Assembly: GCA_023897205.1 (NCBI GenBank)
Contig: JAHWDD010000001.1
Coordinates: forward strand, 7,841,122 to 7,905,121
DNA: 64,000 bases
Source of the DNA: Exophiala sp. HKRS030
Taxonomy: Eukaryota > Ascomycota > Eurotiomycetes > Chaetothyriales > Herpotrichiellaceae
Reading direction: 5' to 3'
Shown here: positions 35,033 to 47,557 of the stretch, piece after piece
Layout of the letters: each line of letters opens with the position of its first letter
Position numbering within the stretch: position 1 is the stretch's first letter
Translations under genes and position numbers: made by a program
The notes under the pieces: generated by a model
What the model was told of the DNA's origin: nothing
Databases searched by the model: none
What the model saw: the letters and a program-made list of their open reading frames with translations, nothing else

Positions 35033-37600
35033 ATGGCCACAACTACTTCGACCCCTTTGGAGCCCTTCCTACGCGGCAACACCAGCAAGAAAACAAGAGG
35101 CCTGCTCCGCATCATTATTCTATTTACGATCGCCGCAGCCGCAGTATCAGCACGACTGTTTAGTGTTATTCGTACGTCTCAACTCTGACAACTTCTACCG
35201 GAATACTCTTGGGCACTGCAAACTAATCCCTTCGACCAGGTTTTGAGAGCATCATCCACGAGTGTGAGTTCTGACAGGCATCTCTACCACTCCACCTGCA
35301 CCTCTTCCTAACCCCCTCCGCAGTCGATCCGTGGTTCAACTTTCGAGCAACCAAGTACCTTGTAAAGAATGGTTTTTATAGTTTTTGGGACTGGTTCGAC
35401 GATCGTGAGTAGAGGCAAGATTGAATGATTCAGAAGAAACATCTTCGTTGACAAAGTATGCAGGAACATGGCACCCTCTTGGTCGAGTTACTGGAGGAAC
35501 CCTCTATCCCGGCCTCATGGTGACCTCCGGTGTCATTTATCACATTCTTCGCCTTCTGTCTCTTCCTGTAGACATTCGAAACATCTGCGTTTTGTTGGCG
35601 CCTGCGTGCTCGGGCTTAACTGCCTTTGCAATGTATCTATTGACATCTGAGATGTCACCTTCGCCATCTGCTGGTCTTTTGGCTGCGGCTTTCATGGGAA
35701 TCGCTCCCGGTTATATTTCAAGATCTGTGGCTGGTAGCTACGACAACGAAGCCATCGCCATCTTTCTTCTGGTTTTCACATTCTTCCTTTGGGTCAAAGC
35801 AGTCAAAAATGGCTCCATCATGTGGGGATCATTGGCTGCCCTCTTCTACGGCTATATGGTTTCTGCGTGGGGAGGTTATGTTTTCATCACCAACCTCATT
35901 CCTCTTCACGCCTTTACTTTGATCTTGATGGGACGCTACAGCTCAAGACTCTACATCAGCTACACAACCTGGTACGCCCTGGGCACGTTGGCCAGCATGC
36001 AGATCCCGTTCGTTGGCTTTCTACCCATCAGAAGCAGTGACCATATGGCAGCCCTCGGGATCTTCGGTCTGTTGCAGTTAGTGGGCTTTTTCAACTTCTT
36101 GAAAGAACAGCTACCCGGCAAGCAATTCCAGACTCTGCTTGTTGCTCTTGGTGGTAGCATTTTCGCAATCTTGTTGGCTGCTTTGGTTTTCCTAACTGTG
36201 TCCGGGATAGTTGCACCTTGGAGTGGTCGCTTCTATTCCCTCTGGGATACAGGCTATGCCAAGAAGTACATTCCCATCATTGCCTCCGTCTCGGAGCATC
36301 AACCGACAGCATGGCCCGCATTCTTTTTCGACTTGAATATGCTCATCTGGCTCTTCCCTGCCGGAGTTTACATGTGTTTCCGAAACCTCAAGGACGAGCA
36401 CGTATTCGTTGTCATCTATGCTGTCTTAGCCAGCTACTTTGCCGGAGTCATGGTTCGTCTGATGCTCACACTTACCCCGGTCGTGTGCGTTGCAGCTGCG
36501 CTCGCACTTTCGCATATACTCGATACCTACTTGTATCTGGGCTCACCACCCGAGAATACCACCACTGATGGAAACACCAGTACTGTGAAAGCAGGCAAAA
36601 CAACTGCAAACTCCTCTCTTCGCTCAATTCGAAATCCTTTGATTGGGATCTACTCAATCGTCTCGAAGTCTCTCATCAGCTCCCTCGCAACAGGCTTTCT
36701 CCTCTTGTTTGTCGCTCACTGCACCTGGGTTACCTCAAACGCGTACTCATCGCCATCCGTCGTTCTCGCTTCGCGCCTCCCCGATGGGTCACAACACATT
36801 ATCGACGATTATCGTGAGGCATACTACTGGTTGCGACAAAATACCCCGCAAGACGCCAAAATCATGTCATGGTGGGATTACGGATATCAGATCGGAGGCA
36901 TGGCAGATCGCCCTACGCTGGTCGACAATAACACCTGGAACAACACCCATATTGCCACGGTTGGCAAAGCCATGAGTTCTCGCGAGGAGGTCAGCTATCC
37001 CATTCTCCGCGCTCACGACGTCGACTATGTTCTTGTTGTGTTTGGCGGACTACTCGGATATAGTGGTGACGACATCAATAAGTTCCTATGGATGGTCCGG
37101 ATCGCTGAGGGTATCTGGCCAGAAGAAGTTCGAGAACGTGACTTCTTCACTGCCAGAGGCGAGTACAGGGTTGATGAACAGGCGACCCCAACGATGAGGA
37201 ATTCACTTATGTAAGTAACCCGGCCCCAGACTCCTGGTCCCTGAGCCTTACCCCACCAATAATTCGCCTTGATCCTCCCCTTGAGTAGATCATGACTAAT
37301 TCCGTGTCACTCATCAGGTATAAAATGTCATATTACAACTTCGACAAACTCTTCCCAGCCGGGCAAGCGCAGGATCGAGTCCGTGGCTCATCCCTCCCAG
37401 CGCAAGGCCCTGAACTCAATGTTCTGGAAGAAGCTTTCACCAGTGAGAACTGGATCATCCGGATTTACAAAGTCAAGGATCTCGACAACGTGGGCCGAGA
37501 TCATCAAAGCGCTGTCGCATTCGACAAGGGCCACAAGAAGAAGAGGAAGGTCGTTGGTGCTGGTGGCAAAAAGGGGGTCAGAGTCCTCAGGGAGGATTAG
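35033..37600 (+). CDS. stt3: Oligosaccharyltransferase catalytic subunit Stt3
   Basis: Transfers the lipid-linked oligosaccharide to Asn in N-X-S/T sequons in the ER lumen. Exons 35033-35171, 35240-35263 (24 nt), 35324-35404, 35464-37210 and 37318-37600; introns of 68, 60, 59 and 107 nt; 757 aa. ATG at 35033 gives [13 protein letters not shown]. Visible features: a first helix, the metal-binding [14 protein letters not shown] (Asp near residue 56), many membrane helices, [10 protein letters not shown] in the luminal loop, and the catalytic/peptide-binding WWDYG (about residues 551-555). A conserved [16 protein letters not shown] block and a basic C-terminus (KGHKKKRKV) follow. Intron positions sit within split codons that restore the family sequence exactly. 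Confidence 0.97.
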
Positions 37601-38558
37601 ATCTTTTCTCGACCATGTCACTATCCTTGTGCGATGAATTTCAGACATTTATCACCGCCATCCTTGATCCTTGTCTATTAGATGATTCGCGATCATGCTG
37701 AATGACAATGGTTAATCTCTGATAACCCTTGACCGAAAAGCGAGAACTCCTGCTGAAGCATATGCAAGCGTCATGCAATCAGGAGTAACTAAAGGGCAGC
37801 AAGGCTTTGCTCTGTATATGTACAAAAAAGCAACCATGATTTTCGACCCAGTGAGACCTGGGGTTTTCTTGCAATAGGTTCAATAGAAATGGGATATGTC
37901 TACTACGAACTACTATGCATTTCATTAGTCTGTGTTTAGGATACCTAATAAGTAGTACCACCATTAATGCTTCTGCGTCGCATCATTTTAGTCATGCCGT
38001 CACCTATTAAAGATCTTTCGGACCTCATCCAAGATAGAAGCTTCTTCTATCGTCATACAAAATCCTCCCGAATCTCATCATGAGGTTGAAGCTCAGCTAG
38101 TCCATGCATGTTGCACGCCGCATCAATCGTCAAGCATCAGGCATGACCTTCGTACTGTTAGCTAATCCGTCGAGACTCGCCATCACATTATGAGGCTTCA
38201 AGCCCAAAGTCCTTTCGTCACCTTGTCTCATCAACCGTCCATCGTACAGGCAACCAAAATAAGCAGAAACAGCCAACGATGTCACTCCCAGCATGGCTTC
38301 TCGTTTCGCACTCGAAGTTGAAGGGAGTTCATTGGGGGTTTGCACTCGTTTTGCTCATACAGTTAGCATCAGGCCGTAGTGTTGTACATTTGGTGGTGCT
38401 TGTATCAATGACCCTCAACATTCAGTCTCTGTCGATTTGGTCCGATTTGTCTCGTCACAAATACAGTACAGTAGACAAGCCTAACCGGCCATGATTGATT
38501 CATTCACCGGCTACAGCTTTTCGACCTTGCGTCTAGCATGTCTTTTGTCGACCTGAGG
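37601..38558. other. Intergenic, convergent 3' flanks
   Basis: Between stt3 (+) and the 1292-aa protein gene (-). Nothing coding or structured recognised. Confidence 0.55.
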
Positions 38559-41500
38559 TCACCAGAAATCGGTGCCGCGAGTCGTGCTCTGCTGTTGCCA
38601 TGGATTGTAGTATTGACGAGCAGGCGCAACGCTGGTGCCGAAGGATGAGATACCCGGAATGTTCGCGAATGGTCCTGCACCTCTTGATGATGGTTGTGGT
38701 GTGGGTCTTCCCGAGCGGCCGACTTGACTCATGCTGTCGTCCGGCATGACGGAATCGTCGGGACTGGTCGCGGAGGAGACATCTTCTTTCGCAACAGGGA
38801 TCTTTGCGCCACCCAGACCCAGTCTGTATCTTGACCCATCGGGATTCGTATAGATGTCAGCCAGAGTGTTCGCCCTTATGCCGGGGACTGGAATGCCTGT
38901 GGTCGAGGTCACGTCGGCGCGAATGACGTGTGTTGAGAATGCCGACTGGCCTGGTCCAGTTGCGGAGCGAATGGATCTTGCTCGCGATTCGGCAGCTTGT
39001 GTCAATTTTTGCTTGCGCATCACTTCCTCATTGACTCGACGCTGTTGAGTGCCGATATTGGACAAACCCATGAAGTCGAGTTTGGAAATCATGCGGACCA
39101 CCATGTCAAGCATCGTATAGATCGAATCGCGCTCACATTGAACCAGTGATTTTCCCGTGGTGGCTTCATCTGTGAGTTCGCCAAATTCCAGTCCCTGGTT
39201 CTTTGTCAACGCCTCATTGATTCCTGTGTGGATCAAGGACATTTCATAGTGCACGCGTCCAGTATCCATAAGTTTTTGGTGGTCGTCGGTAACGCTTTCG
39301 AATGCCTGCCAGAGATTTGGATCTTCCGGATGCTTCTTGAATAGAAGTGTTTTGGTCTCGGTGACCTCCAGCTGGAGCTTCTGGCACTCTGGCATGTTGC
39401 AAGCATGATAACTAACTCGCCTCACGACCAAGTTTCTGATCTCCATTTCATGATCACTCGGTTGTTGAAAAACCATCATCAGCTTTTCTCGGTCTGGAAG
39501 TACATACAGAGATTGTACAAATATCTCAATGCTCTTAGATAGTGCCGCCGGTGGATTAAGCCACTGGAGATGGCCTGAAAGCACGAATGAGGCATCCCAA
39601 ATTTGGCCAGGGCAATGAAGGTTGACCATACCGGTTGTTACAGCGGCTCGGACAAGCTCGTACTTACCCGTGTGGTCAACCGCGATCTGGAAAGCTTCGT
39701 TGGCACGACTCTGGCATGAGAACTCGTACACCACTGAATACGAAGACGGTTGAACTTCAAATGCCTTGATCTTGGTTTTGCCCACCAGCATCTTCATCTC
39801 CAAAGCACGATCGACTTCCGCCCCATTTGTGGTCAGAATTTTCGTGAAAGACGATGGGAGTATTGTTTTCCCCGGTTGAGGTTCGAATGCTTTCGCCCAG
39901 AATCCAGAGTCATATAATTTGGCTAGATCCATGGAGGGATCGCCTAAAATCTGCACATTTTGCGAGACAAGTACCTGGCCAATCTGCGCCTGGAAGGAAA
40001 GCTTTCCATTGAAAGCTCGTGCAATTTCGAATAGTTCTTTGAGCTGCGGTACTAGTTTCTGAAATTGTTCTGTCCTCATTGTCTCCTCGATAATGTCGGG
40101 ATGGAGCTTTGCCAGCTCAGGGTTCTGCTTCATTTGTGCCTTTTTGGTTGCGCTAATTGAAGGCGTTGCTAGCTCCGGATTCTGATAATACTGATTAACA
40201 GGAGTGTCTTGCTTCGATCCTTTCTTGAAGGACTCTGGATCGGGTTTTGAATCTGCTTTGGGTTGTGGATTTTTGTTGGGTTTCTTGCCCCTGGCTTTGC
40301 CAGGATTTCGACCTTGCTGATTCATTGTTGAATGGAGTCTCGGAGCAGGCATGTCCGGAGCTTTCTTGTTACTGGCTTCCTCTTTGACTTGTTTCAGTCT
40401 TTGTTCTCTCAAAGTATGAATGCTCTTTGGAGGAAGTGACGTCTGCATATAGTCCGAGCCTCTGTCACTGAAGCGAATCGATCTTGTGCCATCTGATATC
40501 GCCGATCGCTCTTCTCTTGATCGAGTGTGAGATTGAGCAGAACCATGCTGCCCTGTAGCATTCGATCGATGTACGTTCGTCTCCTGCCACACGGGTTGAG
40601 GGACGAGTGGGACCGTGTAATTCTCGAATCCAGGCGGGACACTTGGATGGGAGACGGTGCGACTTGCCCTTGCCTCACCATAATCTGTGTCGGCTCCTAT
40701 CTCGGATCGACTCACAAGTAATGTTCCTGGTTCATTGCGTGATGCTTCGGGTGGATTGAAATTTTGCCGGAGAGGAGCTCCTCTGGCACGACCGCCTCTC
40801 GTAAGCGGAAGCGAAGGCTGCCCTCGAGTGTAATTACTGGCATCGTGTTCTGGCAGTCTTTGCGAATTGTTTCTATGATGAGCACCACGACTTCTTGGTG
40901 AGGTACGGCCTCTCTGGAGAGCTCCATTACCTCTCTGTTGGGAAACTACCACGGCTGTCGGCTCATGGTGAGCTAAGATTTGTGGCGATGGGAAGGAATC
41001 GTGAGAAAGGTTGCTGGTAGGGCTTCGGGTGTTGACTGAGGTATGGGTAGGTTCCAAGTTGGACGTTGAGGATTGTCAGCCGCTGTGGGCGCAACTGAAT
41101 CAGTTGTGTCGAGGTTTTGCGGCTGGCGGATTTCAGGAGCCTCTACAGATGCTTCCTGCAAGATTGGCGCGGAAGTTTCTTGACCAGGAGCCGTGGATTC
41201 AGGTGCTTGTTGGACCAGCGCACTTTCCTCTTGGTCCACGATTGAAGAACCAAGGAGAGTTGAAGGAGGCGCGGGAGGATGGACACTCAAGCTGTGCAAA
41301 CTACTGGGGTTTCGACTCTGTTTTGTTCTACCACCTTCCGAGTCTGTCTCACTGTCGCTGTCTGAATCGGCCACCACTCTTCTTCTACTTGCCACCACAG
41401 GCTCTTCTGGAGCAACTTCGGGATCGGCTCCTTCAATCACTTTATCGGTCCACGCGGCAATCCGGGCCTGGGCTGGAGTTTTGAGACTCTGATCTTCTGA

Positions 41501-42605
41501 AGTCGATAGGGGTTCACCCTTTGAAATCCTAGGCTGAAGGTTGCGTTCCGACCCGAAGGTCTGATAGATATGGTGGTCCCAAAATGAAGGGGAACGAACT
41601 TCTTTGGTAGGAGATACTCCAATGCACCGGAGGTTCTCAGGAATCGAGTAATTACCGCCATTGTCATATTGGCGAAGTTCACCTAGGAGCTTTTTGTGAA
41701 GTGTTGTCTGTTCATATGCGTTGGTTATGATACGTTGGAAGGCGGGATGTGGGTAGTTGACTCGGACATATTCCATCATGGGACGAATTTCGTCGGAAGG
41801 CATTACAAGTATATTTCCATTAGCCATGGTTGAGTTGGTAGTTTGTTGTCCCTTGAGTGAGTCAAGCAAGGGCTCAACATTCTTCAACTTTTGCAGTGCC
41901 TGCGCATGATTAAGACCCAGTATGCGGTACCTCTTCTCCGCAGGTTCAAGAAACAATTGAGTGTCGGTAAGATCGCTGATTTCTGTTGCGAACATTCGAG
42001 GGAGGATAGTGACATCGCCACACGACGGCCTCCAATATGAGGTTATATGGGAGAGACTGTCTTGCACGTTTTGACCAGCAACATCCTCGTCGGCACTGTC
42101 ATCAACGAGACTTCCGTCATTCGAGTGAGTCTCCCTCAGTCTGTCGTCGATCAAGATCCCCTCGATAGGCTGACAGCGAATCTCATCATACAAGGATATC
42201 TTCGTGCTCGCTTCAATGGCGCCATCGAGACGGGTACAGAGGCTCGGTATTGTTCTCTCGTCATCCCTCTCGATCTCAACTACGAAGCACTGTAACGCAC
42301 GTCAGCAAATTGCTCCTTCATCCCAGAGAGGCTTCATACTCGTAGATCACGTTCGTATGAGAGGAATGGCACACGATCCGGATCATCGTGAGAATCCCTA
42401 AGAATGCAAACGTCAACCCAATCTTGTTACCAAGGCCAACTGATGGATGGGCGAATATTACCGGAAATTGCATGTAAATTCATCAACCTGCCCAATATTG
42501 TCAGCAGTTGCCAGTAAAAACATGATCAAGGTTGGACTTAACGCCAAGGTCCGTGAAGTCGTAGAAGCTGCCCACATAGAGCGTCTTCTTATTGGAGACA
42601 GACAT
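38559..42605 (-). CDS. Uncharacterised 1292-aa fungal protein, possible KH-like segment, one apparent 1-base loss
   Basis: Not recognised by name. Five pieces are proposed: exons 42605-42543, 42487-42462 (a 26-nt microexon), 42397-42340 and 42289-38559, the last broken by a frame change between about 41057 and 40973. One added base in a C run there gives 3879 nt. Introns are 55, 64 and 50 nt. The N-terminal third has mixed alpha/beta sequence including CGDVTILPRMF and ALQKLKNVEPLL, reminiscent of a KH-type RNA-binding fold (inference). The middle is disordered and rich in Ser, Pro, Arg and Gln with RGG-like patches (PLTRGGRARG). The C-terminal half contains a folded domain (about residues 700-1050, LKELFEIARAFNGKLSFQAQ to LVVRRVSYHAC) and a disordered tail ending in RGTDFW. 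An RNA-related role is only a guess. Confidence 0.7.
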
Positions 42606-43339
42606 CACTTTGTGGCCTTACGGCCGGATCTAGCAAAAATCAGGGGAGAGGAAACAACTTAGAGTATGGTTTGCACAGGAGTGGAGGTTGATAGAGATGG
42701 TGGTAACGGCAAGCGCACGGATGGTTGGAGTTTCATGGGGAAGAAAGATGGATTGGAGGCAGGTGTGCGAGCCCGCCAAGCCCCTGGAACTACACAATCA
42801 GAAAGATTGCAGTGAGGAATCCAAGTCAACGAAGTTTCGCTGTTTGGGACTGAGACAAATAGTGAATGAACCTGGATGGCAAAGACTAAGTAGGTCCCGG
42901 ATTCTATGCCTGCTGCACCCCGCCTAAGACTTAGCAGGACGGCCACCTCTCAGTATCCTAAGACTATAACTCGATTGAGTCAAGACCATCTTTAGCAAAT
43001 CGACTTTCAAGACATCGCACCTTGTCGTGAAGGAGACTCATCCATTACTTGCTTGCCGACATTTGAAGACATCGACAGCTGATATATCACATTACGGTCC
43101 TGTAAGATATCAGTCAACATGAAGGTGACATGCTCCCTCAATCTTCTTGATGTGAGCGATCATAACATTGGACAATTTGTCTTCGTGGTACGAATGAGTA
43201 TTTCAAAGAGTGCTTATGTAGGTACATTCAATTTCCTAATTTATAAGCACGAAGCCATTGGCGTCGATATCAACGACACAACTTGTACCTCTTGCGTACG
43301 AAAACCCGCTTCGGAGTGTGACTTTGTTAGGCCACCCAC
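42606..43339. other. Intergenic region
   Basis: Upstream of the 1292-aa protein gene and downstream of the aldehyde dehydrogenase gene. A 25-codon ATG-started frame beginning near 42737 (-) could be an upstream ORF in the leader. Confidence 0.45.
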
Positions 43340-44949
43340 TCAGTATTCCAAGTTGATAATGACCGTCTTCGATTCAAGATAAGCAAGAAGGCCCTCCTCT
43401 CCTAACTCTCGTCCAGATCCAGATTGCTTTTTACCCCCAAATGGGGTAAAGGGTGTCGGTATGAACAGCGTGTTGACAGAGACCGAGCCAGCTTCCATGG
43501 CGTCTGCTACCTTCAGAGCGCGGGACAGTGACGTTGTATAAATTGAACTAGCAAGCCCGTAGGTCGTGTCGTTCGCAAGTGCAATACCTTCCTCCACAGT
43601 TTTGAAGGTTTTGATGCTCAACACCGGCCCGAAGATCTCCTCGCTCCAGATTCGACTGCCATCTTTGGGATTCTTGAAGATAGTAGGGATAATAGAATAT
43701 CCCTTTTCTCCCTTTCTGCCACCTCCAGTTATGAGCTCGGCATCAGCCTTACCAATATCGATGAAACTATTGACACGATCGTACTGTTTCTTGTCCACCA
43801 CAGGGCCGTGCGTGGTCGTCGGATCTAGAGGATCAGAACCAAGTGTTCCGTTTGAAACGGTCTCAAATTGTGACTTGAGAGCTGCCACAAATTTTTCGGC
43901 AATTCCCTCCTGCACTAAAACACGAGATGCCGCAACGCAGACTTGGCCACTGTTGAACAGAAAGCCCTGTCCCACGCTACCGATGGCCGTCTCCAGAGGT
44001 GCGTCATCGAACACAATCGCAGGGCTTTTGCCTGTAGCTATCGTTAGTGCGAACAAGTAGATTCGATTGACCAAGAAACGTACCGCCCAGCTCGAGGGTT
44101 ACCCGCTTGAGGTTAGACTTCAACGCAGCAGTTTGCACGGCACGACCAGCACCTATAGAACCTGTGAAGCTGATCTTGTTTATGTCCAGGTGGCTGGCTA
44201 GAGCACTACCAGTCTCTACCGCGCCGCTCAGAAATTGGACCACACCAGGTGGAAAGCCCGCTTCAGCATAGAGTGGCGCTATTCCAAGGGCACCGAGGGG
44301 AGACTTTTCCGAAGTCTTGAAGATGAAAGTATTGCCCGCAGCAAGAGCAGGGGCAATTTTCCAGGCAACGTACAGGAAGGTGGCATTCCATGATGCAATA
44401 CCTGCTGCCACACCAAGAGGCTCATACTGGACAAGCTTGTAGGTGCCATTCTCGATGGGATATGTTTTGCCGGTAATCTTGTCGGCCCAACCGGCGTAAT
44501 ATCGGTACACTGCGATCAAATGTGGCAGATCAAACCCTTTGATCTGTTCTCGGGTAGTCAGATTATGGACAACAAGGGTTCGATCAACGGTGAGGAAGCT
44601 TTTGATATTCGATTGGTCCAAAAGCAAGAGAGCTTACCATGCTTATTGGTCGTCCAGTGGGAAGTGACTCGAGATGCGCGAGCCTGTCGATATTCTTCTC
44701 GACAAGATCAGCAAACTTGTTCAACGCAGTAGCTCTTTGGGTCCCGGTGAATTTCTTCCACGAGCCATTGAAGGCTGCTCTGGAAGCAGCAACGGCAATA
44801 TCAACGTCTTCAGAAGTAGCGGCATGGACATCAGTGGAGACGACAGTCTCATTCCAAGGGTTTACCAATGTCAATCGTTCCTCGCCCTTGGAAGCAACAA
44901 ATTCGCCATTGATGTACAGTTTGGTCTCAAAGTCAGCTGAGGAAGACAT
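43340..44949 (-). CDS. NAD(P)-dependent aldehyde dehydrogenase
   Basis: Oxidises aldehydes to acids. Exons 44949-44638, 44543-44084 and 44031-43340, introns of 94 and 52 nt; 487 aa. The start at 44949 gives MSSSADFETKLYINGEFV, the usual ALDH N-terminus. Key parts: SWNATFLYVAWKIAPALAAG with the catalytic Asn, the cofactor-site lysine in FKTSEKSPL, FTGSIGAGR of the Rossmann fold, the general-base Glu255 in LELGGKSP, the nucleophile Cys289 in GQVCVAASR, and EEIFGPVLSI. The second intron splits the LELGG motif. No targeting signal is evident, so it is probably cytosolic. The substrate cannot be told. An indole-acetaldehyde or general stress ALDH is possible. Confidence 0.93.
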
Positions 44950-46229
44950 GTTGAACGTACGGAGAGTAGTGTAGAGCTTGAAGCAGAGGCAAGGATCAAT
45001 GTAAAGAGGACGGGTTGAGGTTGTGACGAGGAAGTAGCTGAAATATATAGTTTTAAGCGGGTCGCTCGCAACCAAAACGCCCCTTTTGCCGAGTTATGTC
45101 ATCTTGAGATACATTGGTTAGGTGTGGTGGCATATTCAGAAGTCTGCTTGTCTAGCCAGTAAGACACAAAGCTACGGTCAGCACTAGGAGGTATGAAAAT
45201 GAGCGAGGGTTGTGCGGTGGAAGGCGAGCACCGGCAGATGTTATGATCCTTTGTGGAGATTTGTGAGACCTCTTGTGACTCCTGGGAGCAAAGCCATTGA
45301 TCACGGACGAATTCTGACCAGGCTCAACACAGCCGGGAAGTTCTCGTCAACGTAGCTGAAAAGGCACTACCCAGAAGGCAATGTGCGAAGTCGTGCTGGT
45401 GGAAAGAAGACGAGGCTGTAAGTGGGGACAGCGGAATACTTCCGAGATAGCCCCCAGATCTCGTGAAGGCTCATAGCGGCAGGCTTTTGCACTTCCTCAT
45501 CCAGAGAACAGCTCCTACATGTTCCAGCAGGTCTCAGAGTTTCCGGGCAAGTAGAGTGTGTAGCCTCGCACGTCTCAGGGCTAGGCTCGTGGAGGGATTT
45601 TCCTCCGAGGCGAGTGAAATTGCGTAGAATCATTCGTCGACTCCTGTTGCTGGATCTGGGAGAAGTTCCACCCGATGGTCCATTGCGGCCGAATAGAAAA
45701 ACAGCCACCTCCCAGGTAGCAATATTCAAGTAATCACTTATACCCAGTGAGAAGAGAAGGGAGTCCATGGCATGCTCGCCCCATACGCGGACACCGATCA
45801 CACACATTAATGGTTACCCTATGTCTATGCTGAGTAAGCTGTGGACCAGGTTCATATTTGTCAGAGTACCGTTATTGCGAGCGTCTTTCGCGAATCCTTG
45901 TTGAATGAGCAACATTGCGGAGGCCGATGAGATGGTTGTTCGTGGTTTCAATACGGGTCTTGGAGGCACAGATTTCCGCGGATCATTCGCACATTACCGC
46001 AGTATCTTTGGGCGAGCACGACATGGATTCACGTCGTGGATTTCGTCAACTGGCAGTTGATCTAATCAACAGGTGAATGAAATGTAGAGCGCATGAAATA
46101 GGACTGATCGATTGAATCCTACCGATTGCTTTCAATTGGTTCATGTTTCCTCCCATGTTTCTGAAGTGAAACCAGCAACTCGCCCAGGGCTTCCTTCAAT
46201 CCGTTTGCCTCTCAGATTTCGATTTCACC
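44950..46229. other. Divergent intergenic region (ALDH / csn4)
   Basis: 1.3 kb with both promoters. It contains a 146-codon minus-strand open frame (45367-45807) that I do not accept as a gene. Confidence 0.5.
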
Positions 46230-47557
46230 ATGGCCACACCTGCGCTGACTGCAGCCCTGGAGGCTGTTGCAGACAGTTCAACATCAGCAAAAGTTCAAGC
46301 GTACACTCGAATCCTTTCTCAGTTAACCGATCATCCCTCCAGTTCACACACCGAGCACGCATTAAATGCCATCGAGTACGTTGATGCGCTTGTCAACTCG
46401 AATGTTGGCATTATCGCCCTTCGCCCACTGCTGACTACCCTGATACAATCACTTCTGAACCACCCAGCCGAGGTGCAGGTGCAAGTTGGAGCTCATATTG
46501 TCGAGGCACTGCAGCCTCAGATAGTGTCCTTCCAGGAACAAGATGCTTTGGTCAGACACATCCTGGCAACTGGCTATGAGGCTACTGAAGAATACACATT
46601 GGCAGCGAAAACTTTGCAGGGCATAGATCTGGATTCGACGCAGCGACAGGTTTCGGATCGTCAGAAAGTCGAGGTATTGATCCGTATTGTGAGGAATTTT
46701 CTGGAGGATGACGACACTGTTGCCGCCGAGAGTGGTCTAAACAAAATCAAAAATGCAGCTGCGGCTGCTCAGGTGTTAAAGGACGCCCCGGACCTTCGAC
46801 TACACTATCAATTGGCTCAAGCCCGTATCCTGGATTCACGACGTGAGTTTCTCAACGCCTCGGCAGAGTATCTCAATGTATCATTCAACAGCATGGCAGC
46901 CGACGATGACAGAAAACTCGCACTATCAGCAGCCATCAAGACGGCCGTGCTGGCGCCAGCTGGACCTCAGCGAAGTCGAGCCCTGGCAAAGTTATACAAG
47001 GATGAAAGATCACCAGATACAGAAGAATATGGTATCCTCGAGAACATGTTTTTGGATCGGTTGCTCTCCCCCACCGAGGTAGAGACTTTTGCATCTACAC
47101 TTGCCCCACACCAGTTGGCCAAGACGGCAGATGGCAGTACAGTGCTGAGCAAAGCAGTAATTGAACACAATCTACTTGCAGCCAGTCGTCTCTACGAAAA
47201 CATTGCTACATCTGCACTAGCACAAATTTTGGGGTTGAAAGATGTCAAGGATGAGACTGCTGCCGAACGGGCGGAAGAATATGCGGCCAGGATGATCGAG
47301 CAGGGTCGACTCAGAGGAGAGATTGATCAGATTGCCGGGATCATCACCTTTGAAATTGTGGCTGGCGTTCCACTCCAGGGTCCTAGTCGCCATTTGAGAG
47401 AGTGGGATCATGGCGTTCAGGGTCTGGTAGAAGATGTTGAGCATTGTGCGACCAGTGTCAGCGAAGCTTTCCCGGTAAGAGTCGAAGCCCTTGGTACTTT
47501 CAGATCGCGGCTAACTCGATGGCTAAGGAGCTCGTCGCTGAGCAAATGGTTCACTGA
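46230..47557 (+). CDS. csnD: COP9 signalosome complex subunit 4
   Basis: PCI-domain subunit of the CSN deneddylase, which removes Nedd8 from cullins and in fungi controls development and light response. The first exon 46230-47474 codes 415 residues: an N-terminal helical-repeat part and the PCI winged-helix region (FLDRLLSPTEVETFASTLAP, VIEHNLLAASRLYENI, MIEQGRLRGEIDQIAGIITF). I propose a 53-nt intron at 47475-47527 with a GGCTAAC branch site, adding ELVAEQMVH and a stop at 47555-47557; total 424 aa, the usual family size. Without splicing, the frame runs on to 47651 with 49 extra non-conserved residues, so the spliced end is preferred. Confidence 0.9.

Noticed and set aside
43566..44060. 164-codon plus-strand frame across the aldehyde dehydrogenase gene
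   Set aside because: Antisense shadow of a well-supported exon.
45367..45807. 146-codon open frame on the minus strand between ALDH and csn4
   Set aside because: No family motif, unusual composition with many Ser, Arg and Cys, and no splice partners; likely chance.
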